A stretch of DNA of 64,000 nucleotides from assembly GCA_002110485.1 (NCBI GenBank), contig MOWL01000072.1, positions 310,001-374,000 of the forward strand, read 5' to 3'. Position numbers and translations under genes: made by a program. This document shows, one piece after another, positions 10,961 through 21,105 of the stretch. The DNA is from Emergomyces orientalis (lineage: Eukaryota; Ascomycota; Eurotiomycetes; Onygenales; Ajellomycetaceae). Under the pieces are notes generated by a model. That model was not told the origin of the DNA. It saw only the letters and a program-made list of their open reading frames with translations, and made no database searches. The stretch's first letter is position 1. The number at the start of each line of letters is the position of its first letter.

Positions 10961-12752
10961 TGATTTGCACTGTTTTAGTCTCAGTCAAAAGTAAGTAGTC
11001 TCAACAGTAGCTCAAGAAAGAGCTCTTCAGAGCTGAAAAAAAAATAGTCTTTGTCAAAAATCATCTGCAGAGACTCACAGAGAAACAAGCAGTCAAGAGA
11101 TGAAAGAAATTTGAGAAGAAAATAATTAGAGACTCAATCTATATAGATACTGTCTTGAGTGACATACACTTCACTAGAGCAATGATAGATTTGAAGTGTG
11201 TTTTCTATAACATCATTTTCTCATATCTTGTATGAAAATTGAATTCCCAGTGTACGAAATTTTTCAGCTGTTTTATTGAAGAATTTGATGATAACTATCA
11301 AATAATTGACAAGGTAGCTTGTGCAGTATTGAACATAGAAGAATATCTAGCTAAGAGATTCTACTTCTATGTGATTAAAATTTCTCAAGACTCAGATTTC
11401 TCTCACATAACTCTAGAGATGTCATGGCTGAACATATTCAATACAGTGTCTGACAGTAAAAGACAGAAGCTGCATTTCTGTTCAGAAATTGTGATAAAAA
11501 ATACTCTAGCTTTCAATAAAAGTTCTCAATCAATTCAAGTCTTAGTAGTCACATTTGAGTATCATCTCTGTAAACATTATAAGCAAGACAGCACTCAGGT
11601 CTTCTCAGCTAGTCTAAAAACATAGAGAAAGCTCTAGAGATGAAAAAAAAACTCACTGATTCACAGAAAAAACTGTTCAAACACTATCATGTCTATTTAA
11701 ATATGTTTGATTGTACTGCAGTCAACATCTTACTCTCTTATTATGAACCAGGGGTAGACCACAAAATCACATTGAAAAATAAAAATGAAAAAGAGACTTA
11801 ATTATCTTGAAACTCACTCTATAATATATCTTGAAATGAACTTCTTATTCTACAGAAAACACTACTGAATTATTTGAATAAAGACTTCATACAAGTGAGT
11901 AATTCACTGACAGCAGTCTCTGTGCTCTTTGCTTGGAAATCAGAGAGTGATCTACAATTCTGTGTAGACTACTATGACTTAAATACAATTATTCATAAGA
12001 ACAGATACTCTCTCTCATTAATTAATAAAACTCTAAAATGTATTGACAAGATAAAATAATTTATAAAGCTTGATATTACTGCAGTCTTTCACAGGCTTTG
12101 CATTGCAGAAGATGATGAATGGAAGACAGTCTTCAGAACTCAATATGAACTCTATAAATAACTAATAACTTTTTTTAAATTAGTAAATATCTCTAGTATC
12201 TTTCAGAAGTACATCAGTTGAGCTCTACATGAATATCTGAATAAGTTTGTATCTGTTTATATTGATGATATCTTGATTTTCATCTCAGGCAGTCTTAAGC
12301 AGCACTGTCAACATGTTGAAAAAATATTTATCAAGTTACATAAAACTGGTCTTCAGATTAATATAGACAAGTGTGACTTTGAGATTCAATTCATCAAGTA
12401 TCTAGAATTTATTATAGAGACTGAAAAAGATGTGAGTATGAATTCAGAGAAAATTCAGATAATTATAAAATAACAAGCTTTCACTACAGTTAAAAATATC
12501 TGCAGATTTATAGAATTCACAAATTTTTATAAAAAATTTATACAGAATTTCTTGAAGATCATGACCTCTCTCACAGAACTTATTAAAAAGAATATAAAAT
12601 TTAACTAATTCAAGAAAGTGAATCAGATTTTTAAACTGTTTAAAAAAATGTTTATCTCTGTATTAATATTACTACAGTTTTTCTCTGATTATAAAACAGT
12701 TGTTGAAACAGATTTCTCTGATTATATTACTGAAGAAGTACTCAAAAAAAAA
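10961..12752 (+). pseudogene. Ty3/gypsy pol remnant: protease, RT, start of RNase H
   Basis: Plus strand. From about 11,150 a retropepsin-like segment (IDTVLSDIHFTRAMID, then FYFYVIKI) leads to RT blocks: FCVDYYDLNTIIHKNRYSL at about 11,960-12,025 and the catalytic box VYIDDILIFISGS at about 12,253-12,291, followed by the RNase H start VVETDFSDYITEEVL (about 12,700-12,745). Stops are frequent; Arg or Trp codons often read TGA. It is the middle of the element that starts at 2,871. LINE C cuts it at 12,753. The next gypsy piece (19,982) resumes near the integrase C-terminus, so some pol is missing. Confidence 0.8.
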
Positions 12753-13976
12753 ACGCTTTCCCCCGAACCAGCCCAATTCTTCGAATTAGAAGACGAAAAG
12801 ACATCCATTTGAAAGCTCTTGTTTGAGAAAGCAATTTATTCACTTTTTATTAAAATTGAGCGCGAGTTGGTGAAGCTATTGAGGAAAACGTGTTTGCAAC
12901 CCCTAAGGGGAAAGAAAATCACACTTCATCACATAACATCATCAGTTTCGGCCCAATTTACATAGAATTTTGATAGAAGCTAGAACAAACCAGATATTAC
13001 AACTGTCTCAATTTTGAATTCATTCCGACCATCTCTTTCTGAACAATTCATTGTCAAAACCTGCGTGAAAACTCTGATTGATTTTCATGTTCCTTTGCAC
13101 CAGTGCCAAGTCTTTTCCCTGTACCGCCCTACCTCGCCCGGCAGAAAAGTGACAAAAAAATACCTCAGCACAGATCACACGTGACCTACCCTTCAATCAG
13201 AAATTCCCCGGAACCTACCCTCTCTACAAAACGGAACGAGAAAAAGTGGAAATATCAGTGTTTAAAAAAATAGCTTGGTCCCTGCAAGTAATATATATAC
13301 ATACTTGTATATATATATATTATTATATAAGAAAATAGTACAGATTTAGTCTGTTGATTCTTCATTTGCATACTCATCTGTGTGACTTAATAAATTACAT
13401 TTATTAAGAGCTATCTAGTAAAATATATGAGATTAATTTGAATAGAAAAGGAAATCTATTCAGTATTAATTCATATTGATATTTCTGGAATACAATCTTG
13501 ATTTGAGGTGGGGCCTATTTCAAGCAGAAATTTTGAGAAGCTTTTTAAATTGAAAAAGACAAAATTTGCAAGAGTTAGAGTGTTTTTCTTGATTTAGCTC
13601 TGAGTAAATAAATCAAGAAAATTCTACACAAATTCATATTTCTTTACTTCAGTGACTGATTCAGTTTTTGAAAATAATCTCAATTTTGAGCTGCATACTT
13701 GATATGTGGGGAGAAGTTTAGAATATTGAATATTTCTGAATAGTTTTTATCAATTTCTCTGCAAAAAATTGATTTATTTTGTCAGTTTTTCTTTCAAAAA
13801 CTGTCATTTCAATTGAATAATTTATTATTCATTGAAATCAATTCTTTTCTCTTCATTTTGTAGCACAAGAAAGAAGTCTGTGAAGATTTAATTGATTTAT
13901 CTTTAAAAATCAATATTAGTTTATTAGATTCTCTTGAAAAATCTAATCTAGATACTATTTCTAGTAGAAAAAATAG
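12753..13976 (+). repeat. Shared 5' module of LINE C (inverted-repeat arm 2)
   Basis: Inverted copy of 9,737-10,960. It starts ACGCTTTCCCCCGAACC and diverges abruptly just before ORF1, after AGTAGAAAAAATAG. The first 500 bp are CpG-containing (GAGCGCGAGTTGG, CCGCCCTACCTCGCCCGGC, CACGTGACC, CCCCGGAACC). At about twenty positions where the arms differ, copy C almost always has C or G and copy B T or A. Confidence 0.85.
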
Positions 13977-14033
13977 CAAAAATCTGAGAATACTATTTAA
14001 TTTGACTAATTATCTAATATACTCAAAGAAATC

Positions 14034-15596
14034 ATGAATAACTCACCTCAATCTGTGAACATGATGACTCCATGCAAAAATAGAAATAATTTCATAGAAA
14101 CTGTTTCTGAAATTGAGATTTTGAAGAAAAGAAAAAAAGAAGAAATAGACAGACACAAAGTAGATGAAGTGAAAAATCTACAAAAAATAGCTGATGAGCT
14201 ATATAAACAGTGCATGTATGAAGAAAATGAAGAAATTCTTCTTATTCTGCATTCACAAGCAAGACAACTGAATGAAATTATTAAGTTTAAACTTAATATT
14301 TCTTCAAATCTGAAGATAGTTTTGAAAAAAACTGAAAAATCTGTATCTCAAAAAATCTCTTCTGAATCTCTTTCAAAAGAAAACACTGAAAATGAGACAA
14401 AAACCTATGCTCAAGCTCTCAATAGCTCACAAAATATTGAAAAAGAAAAACAGCTGAAAAAAGCAGAAAAAATTTTCTCATTAGTTGAGAAAAAAGAATA
14501 AAGAAAAGCTCAAAAAGAGATTAAATTTCTTGAATCAAAAAAACAGAGACTGATTTTAAAAGTTAGTGATAGAGCTATCTTTGAAAAATCTATTCTAAAT
14601 GATTCTAAGTTCATTTTTGAACTTAGAAACAAAATCAATCAAAACTTTCATTTTGAAACTCAAAATGAAGAATTCAAGCCAGTTATCTCATCAATTGAAA
14701 CCTCTTTTCTGGGAAATTCAATTGTAATTACTGCTATGCCAGATTTCAGCTCTGAATATCTAATTCAAAATGAAAACTGCTGAAAAGAGATAGTTCAAAA
14801 AGCTCTCTCTATTGAAGTTTCATGTGAAAAAGATGAGAAATGGGGAAAATTTGTATTACATGATATTCCAGTTGAAATCTTTGATCATGAAGAAGGCATG
14901 ATAAATTTGAAAGAAGAAATTGAAATATATAATTCAATTTCTTTGAAAAAAACCCCAATTTGGCTCAATTCTTATGAGCAAAGACAAAGAAATCAAAATG
15001 CTTCAGTTTTAATTACTACAAATACAATAGAACAGTCAAAACGACAGTATATTGTAATTGCAGGATTGAAAATGAAAGTATTTGAATTCAAAGATTCAAG
15101 AGAGAATATTAAATCTCAAATTCAATGCTCAAACTGTCAGAAACATGGACACTTTGCAAATACTTGTAAAAGAAATTCTAAATGTCAGTTTTGTGCTTTA
15201 GATCATAAAACAAATGAACATTCTTGCAACACATGTAGAAAAATAGGTGAAATCTGCAATCACACTGAAATCAAATACAGTAATTGCTATGAAAAGCACA
15301 CATCTATTTCAAAAGATTGTATTTTCATTTTCAAGAAAAAGTCTTTCAATAAAGATGTGAAATGGAGAAAAGAAACTCAAAATACAGAGAAAATAGATAA
15401 AACTACAAAAAGAAGAAATTCTCAAATGTCTATTTCTTCTGAGTCAAATTCTTTTTCAAAAAATAGACAGATCTTAAACCCTGTTACATCTATAAAAATG
15501 AGAAAAGATAAAGAAAATCTCATTTCTATGAAAGCAGTAGAAGTTCCAGCTCTGAATACAGATAATAGATATAATCTATTACCTGATTCAGAATAA
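14034..15596 (+). pseudogene. LINE C ORF1: zinc-knuckle protein with two stops
   Basis: A single frame from ATG 14,034 to TAA at 15,596, broken by TAA at 14,499-14,501 and TGA at 14,781-14,783 (the latter where LINE B has Trp in SSIWKSIL). The N-terminus resembles that of LINE B (SVNMM, ILKKRKKEE) at roughly half identity. Zinc knuckles CSNCQKHGHFANTC, CQFCALDHKTNEHSC and CNTC follow near the C-terminus. ORF2 begins 33 nt later in the same frame. Confidence 0.85.
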
Positions 15597-15629
15597 AAGA
15601 AACACAGCTTCAATTTATTCCTTTTGTAC

Positions 15630-18600
15630 ATGTTTACTACACAAAACAATAATAAAAAGAAGAAAAAAACTATCAAAAATGCTTCAAAAATAACTTTTAT
15701 TCAAAACAATGTTGATAGAAATAAAGATGCTATCTATTCATGCTTACAGATAGGCTTTGAAGAGCAAACTGACTTCATTCTATTACAAGAGCCAAATTTT
15801 GATATAGAACAACAATTTATAATTTCTCATTCAAGCTATCACTGCTTTTTACCAGAGAAATCAGATGTAAAAGCAAGAGTTGTGATATATGCAAGAAAAA
15901 GATCAAGATTTCAATTCAATATAAAAAGTAATTATATATCTAATTCTGATATTCTAGTTGGAGATATTATAGATACAAGAAATCAATTTGACAGTATTCA
16001 ATTGATAAATATTTATAATGAAAAATCACTGAAGGTAAATGATAATTCATGGACAGTTGACAGAGAACTGCTGAATTTAAGTCCAGAAAAAAATGCTATT
16101 ATATGTGGTGATTTCAATGCACATCATATATGGTGGAATTCTGAATGTGATTATTCAATAAGATCAGAGAAAATAGTAGAGTGGGCTCTACAACATGAAC
16201 TAGATATTATAAATGAAATTGATAGACAGACCTTCTTTAGAAACAACTTAATGAAGAAATCAATCATAGACTTAACCTTTCTATCAAAAAATTTGATTGA
16301 AAACAAGGTCTATAATTGGTTTATTAATTCAGAAGAAACATCAGGATCTGCTCATGAAGTTATTCAATTTAATATTGAAATTGATGAAAAGGAAACATGT
16401 GAGAATCCTCTACTATCAAATCAATATAATTTTGAAAAAGCTGAATGGTCTGAAATCAATAAGAGAATTGAAGATTTAAAATTTGAAAAAAAAGAAGAAT
16501 TATCAAATTGGAATGAAAAGACAATAATAACAGATATAATGCTAGAAAGTAGAACTAATATAATAACTGAAATTATATTAGAAAGCATTAAAAACTTTAT
16601 ACCAAAGAAAAAGCTCTCAGAATTCTCAAAACCTTGGTGGTCAGAAGAAATAACAGAAAAAAGAAAAAATCTAGCAAAAATAAAAAAAGAATGGAAAGAG
16701 AATATCATATCTTATGAAGAATATAAAAGAATAAGAAATGAATATTTCACATTAATTAAAAAAGCTAAAACTAGCTGCTGGAATAAATTTCTTGAGAATG
16801 CACAGGGAAAAGAAATATTTAAAGCTTTTAAATATACAAAGTCTAAATCTGTTGCAAAGCTTCCATCTCTAAAATATAAAATAGAAAATGAGGAATATAT
16901 TGCTCATTCTTTTGAACAAAAATGTCAGGCTTTTATGAAAATTCTATTTCAAAAACCACCTCAATCTGAACAATATAGTTCAATATGTGAATATATTGAA
17001 GATTCAAGATGGGCTTGGCCAGATCTATCTAGAAATGAACTTGAAGCTGCTGTTTTTACAAGTTCTACAAAAACAGCTGCAGGACCTGATACTATAAATC
17101 ATTTAATCATTCAAAAAGTCTTTCATTCTCTGAAAAATGAATTATTTGAATTATTCTCTCAACTAATGAAGAATGAGTATCACCCTGAATGCTGGAGACA
17201 AGCAACTGGTATAGTTCTTGCAAAACCAAATAGAAAAGCTACTATGCCAAAGTCTTATAGAATTATATCACTTTTGAATTGCTTGGGAAAAATTCTTGAA
17301 AAAATAATAGCAACAAGATTATCATATCTAGGCTCAATCACTGATTTATTATATAATGATCAAATGGGTGGCAGAAAACAGAATTCTGCAATAGATACAG
17401 TTTTATCAATAATTCATGATATTCAAATGGCAAAAAATGAAGGCTTAGTTACAACAGCTGCTTTTATTGATATAAAAGGTGCTTTTGATCATGTTTCAAA
17501 GAATAAGCTAATAATTATTCTTCAAGAGATGAAACTACCAAAAGCATTAATAAAGTGGGTTATATGTTTTATGTCAAAAAGATATATTCAACTACTTTTT
17601 GACTCATTAAAGCAAGATATTACTGAAATTGAAATAGGAGTTCCTCAGGAGTCTCCAGTCTCACCAATTCTATTTGCTATATATACAAAAAATCTATTCA
17701 AAGATAGAGAAATGGAGATAGTGAGATCTCCTAGCTATGTTGATGATATAGATCTGATTTTCAGCTCAAGAACAATAAAAGAAAATTGTGAAAATATTGA
17801 AAAAGCTGCGCAAGAGATATTTAATAGAGGAGATTTAAACCTAATTCAATTTGATATGGAAAAAACTGAATTAATTCACTTTTTTCCAAAAAGATATGAA
17901 AAGGAAATAAGTTTAAATCTATTAAATCAAGAAATAAAGCCTAAATCAGTTGTAAGATGGCTAGGAATCTGGCTGGATTCAAAACTCAATTTTAAATCTC
18001 ATATTCAAAAAAGAATGGCTCAAGCTGAAAGAGTTTTAAATAGTATAATACAACTTTCTAATACTGAAAGGGGTTTATCATTTCAAGCTATGAGACAGCT
18101 ATACATTGCATGTATAGCATCTATTTCTGATTATGGTGTTCAGATATGGTGGAAGAACCAGAAACACTTCATAGATAAGTTTCAAAAATTGCAGAATACA
18201 GCTTTAAGAAGAATTCTGGGAGCTTTCAAAACCTCTCCATGTAGAGCTATGGAAATAGAAGCTTCTATATCACCTCCTGAAATAAGATTTGAGAAGATAT
18301 GCAAGAATCATGCACTGAGAATCATGAAAATGCCAGATATTCATTCAATTAGAAAAAGAATATCTACATCTTATTCTCCAATTCAATCTGGAAATGACTT
18401 AGATTGGAATAGATATCTAGATTGGAATGAAAGTCAAGAAAATCAAGAAAATGAGAGAAATAGAAAAAAAATCCTTTCTCAACTATATAGAGTATGCTCA
18501 ATGATTAAAAATGAGTTCTCCTCATTAAATATTGAAAAGATTGAACACAAAAAGCTATATTCATGGAAAGAAAAACTAGGCTCAATGATTTCAATTGAAA

Positions 18601-19576
18601 TAAGCGCATTATCAAACCAGAAGAAGCTGAGAATCATAGAAGAATAATAGAGAAAATTGATTTTAAAAAGTCAATTCTAATCTATTCAGATGGTTCAATG
18701 AATGAAAATAAAGGCCTAGGAGCTGGAATAGCATATACAGAAGATAATTACAAATATACATCAGATTCATGGAATATTGGAAATGAATGTGAAGTATTTG
18801 ATGCTGAATTATATGCTATTATGAAAGCTTTTAAACTGATAGAAATAAAAGCTTCAAAAAGAAAAGATATGAAAGAAGCATGGATTTTTTCAGATAGTCA
18901 AGCAGCTTTGAAAAGAATTCAAAAAAATGAAATTTATAATGGTCAAATGAATATAGAAGTAATTCTAAAGATATGCAAAAGAATTCAATTAAAATATAAG
19001 ACAAAGATATATCTGAGCTGGGTTCCTGCTCATATAAATATACATGGAAATGAGCTTGCTGATGAAGCAGCAAAGAAAGGAACAGAACTAAATATTGCAA
19101 GTTCAAAAATAGTTTCATGGTCTTTTATTAAAAGAAAGATAAAAGAGAATTGCTTAGAAAAATGGCATAAAATATGAGAAAAACAAAGAAAAAGTCCTCA
19201 CTATCTTAGATTTGAAACTAAATCTAAATGAAAATCATGCTCTATTAAGTGCAAGAAGAAGCTTTTCTCCTCAATCATTCAATTGAAACTAGATCATGGC
19301 TATTTCAAATCTTATTTGAAAAGAATATCTGATATTGAAAGTGAAAATTGTGAATATTGTGACTCTCTTGAAGACCCAGAACATATCTTAATGAATTGCT
19401 CATTAAATCAAGAACTTAGAGCTGAACTGAGATATAAATATAAGCTGAGAGAAATGAATATGAAACTACTATTTTCAACTGAAATAGGCAGTCAATATTT
19501 AATTGATTTTCTCAATGAAACTCAAATAGCTACTAGAAATCAATTCTATTTCAAAGATGAAAATATAAATGAATGA
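15630..19576 (+). pseudogene. LINE C ORF2: endonuclease-RT-RNase H, one frameshift and TGA stops
   Basis: ATG at 15,630. An apurinic-type endonuclease comes first (FIQNNVDRNKDAIY, ICGDFNAHHIWWNSE), then the RT with motif A AAFIDIKGAFDHV and catalytic SYVDDIDLIF. After an A-run at about 18,614-18,616 one A is missing compared with LINE A (AAA against AAAA); this shifts the frame and ends the long ORF at 18,647. RNase H continues in the new frame (YSDGSMNENKG; DAELYAIMKAF; FSDSQAALK; WVPAHINIHGNELADEAAKK) to TGA at 19,175. The terminal cysteine motif CEYCDSLEDPEHILMNC lies in the same frame beyond two TGA codons. One small deletion plus a few point changes separate it from a coding element. Confidence 0.88.
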
Positions 19577-19961
19577 GAATCTGAAATATTCTTTATAAAA
19601 ACTGCTAGATATTATATAATATCTCACTATTTCTTTTGTGTTAGAGTCTGTCTTTTATTTCCTTTGTATTCATGTCATGAGTTATTTTGTCTATCATTAA
19701 TTTATTTTCTTTGTAATCACTTGAAAATTATATGAAAAAAAGAGAATATAAATAATCTTCAAAGATATTTATAAATAAATAAATAAAAAAAAGAAAAATC
19801 AATTTGCTGACTATTCTGGGCTGGAATTCAAGTATTGCAAGTGCTATTTGTTTGAAGAAAAAATGTATAGTAATTAGTGTTAAAGTTAGAAAAATCCTGA
19901 GACTCTTTGAGTCTCAGGTAGATATCATAGTCTCTGACTGCATATATATCTATAATTGAAG

Positions 19962-19981
19962 AATAATAATAATAATAATAA
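19962..19981 (+). repeat. (AAT)n 3' tail of LINE C
   Basis: GAATAATAATAATAATAATA ends LINE C. The same short-tandem tail type is seen as (ATT)n at the end of LINE A (1142-1154). Confidence 0.8.
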
Positions 19982-20815
19982 CAAGAAGTTAGATGTCATC
20001 AGACATTTCTTCACAGTCTATCACTCAGAGACAGATGAGTTCACAGAACAAGCAAATCAGTCATTGAAAATCTATATCAGAAAATTCACAAACTTTGCAC
20101 AGAATGACTGATCAGAATATTTAGCATCTGCTGAATTAGTCATGAATAATAGAAACTCAGTAATCACTGATATAAGCTCATTCTTCTTGATATATAAGTA
20201 TAATTTAGATCTGCTACAGTTGAAAAAGAATACTTCAGTCTCTGAAAGTTCTTGAAACTTAATTAAATAAGCAGAATTAATTCTAGCAAAGCTAAAAAAT
20301 GCAGCAACCTGGGCCCAGGCTTCAATGATAAATGCCCAGCAGAAACAAGAACTCCAGACTAATCATCATCAAGATACTGTCTCAGAATACAGAGTTAATG
20401 ACACTGTCTAACTGAATTTAAAGAATGTGTCTACACTTCAGTCTTCAAAGAAGCTGGATGTTTGAAACAGAAAGTTCAAGATAATAGAGAGAATTGACTC
20501 TTATATCTATTAATTGAATATATTATCTGAGATTCATAATGTTTTTCATGTGAATTTACTTCATTCTGCTGCTGAAAATCTGCTATTATCTCAAATCTGT
20601 CATAAATCTCAATCATCAGTCATAGATGTTGATGGGCATGAGAAGTACTATGTTAAGAAAATTCTTAAAAAGAAGATTAGATATTATCAGAAGTATTATC
20701 TAATTAAATAAGTGAGCTGAACTGCTTTCATCTGAATAAAGATATCTCTAATAAAAAAGACTCAGACTCTCAATAACTATCTGTAAAGAATCATGAAAGA
20801 GAAAAAGAGAGATAA
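19982..20815 (+). pseudogene. Ty3/gypsy integrase end and chromodomain remnant
   Basis: Plus-strand translation gives the end of an integrase core (LDVIRHFFTVYHSETDEFTE and LASAELVMNNRNSVI, with TGA at the Trp expected between them). About 450 bp on comes the GPY/chromo part (IHNVFHVNLLHSAAENLL; YYVKKILKKKIRYYQKYYLI, ending TAA at 20,711). A polypurine stretch (GAAAGAGAAAAAGAGAGA, about 20,795-20,812) precedes the 3' LTR and is the expected plus-strand primer. The same region, more mutated, is on the minus strand at 63,207-63,639. Confidence 0.75.
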
Positions 20816-21026
20816 TATCAGAGATTAAATCTCTATATAATTATATAAACTCAGACTAGTCAGCTCTCACACTAGTGACTAGTTCTCACTTGTAATCTGT
20901 GTTTAAAGTACTTTTCTACACACTTTTTGCACTTCTTTCTTTTCTTTCTTTTTTCTTTCTTAAGCTTTTCTTTTTATATATTAGACACAATATAGTTCTT
21001 TCATATCTAATTGCTCATCTCTTACA
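20816..21026 (+). repeat. Gypsy 3' LTR, plus strand
   Basis: TATCAGAGATTAAATCTC to CTCTTACA, the mutated form of the TGTCAG...TCTTACA LTR seen on the minus strand at 832-1068. GC content rises just after it, so this LTR marks the left edge of the gene island apart from the piggyBac relic. Confidence 0.8.
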
Positions 21027-21105
21027 CATTCTGTGAAAAGAAAAATTTCACATTTCACAACACAATAAATAGTTGTGAAGAAGTTCAAATACTTATATAC
21101 TGAAG

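Larger units (their letters stand above)
12753..19981 (+). mobile_element. LINE C: full-length, nearly intact Tad/I-like LINE
   Basis: Plus-strand element with the shared 5' module (12,753-13,976), ORF1 (14,034-15,596), ORF2 (15,630-19,576), a 3' UTR and an (AAT)n tail (about 19,962-19,981). It is the best-preserved transposon here: the endonuclease-RT part is open for about a thousand codons and the catalytic motifs are intact. Its last 1.7 kb is almost the same as LINE A and close to LINE D, so this subfamily moved recently. I find no clean target duplication. The gypsy sequence on its two sides is not contiguous, suggesting a deletion at or after insertion. Confidence 0.88.

Noticed and set aside
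18600..18700. Programmed frameshift in LINE C ORF2
   Set aside because: LINE A has one more A at the same run and stays in frame, so C has a simple 1-bp deletion.
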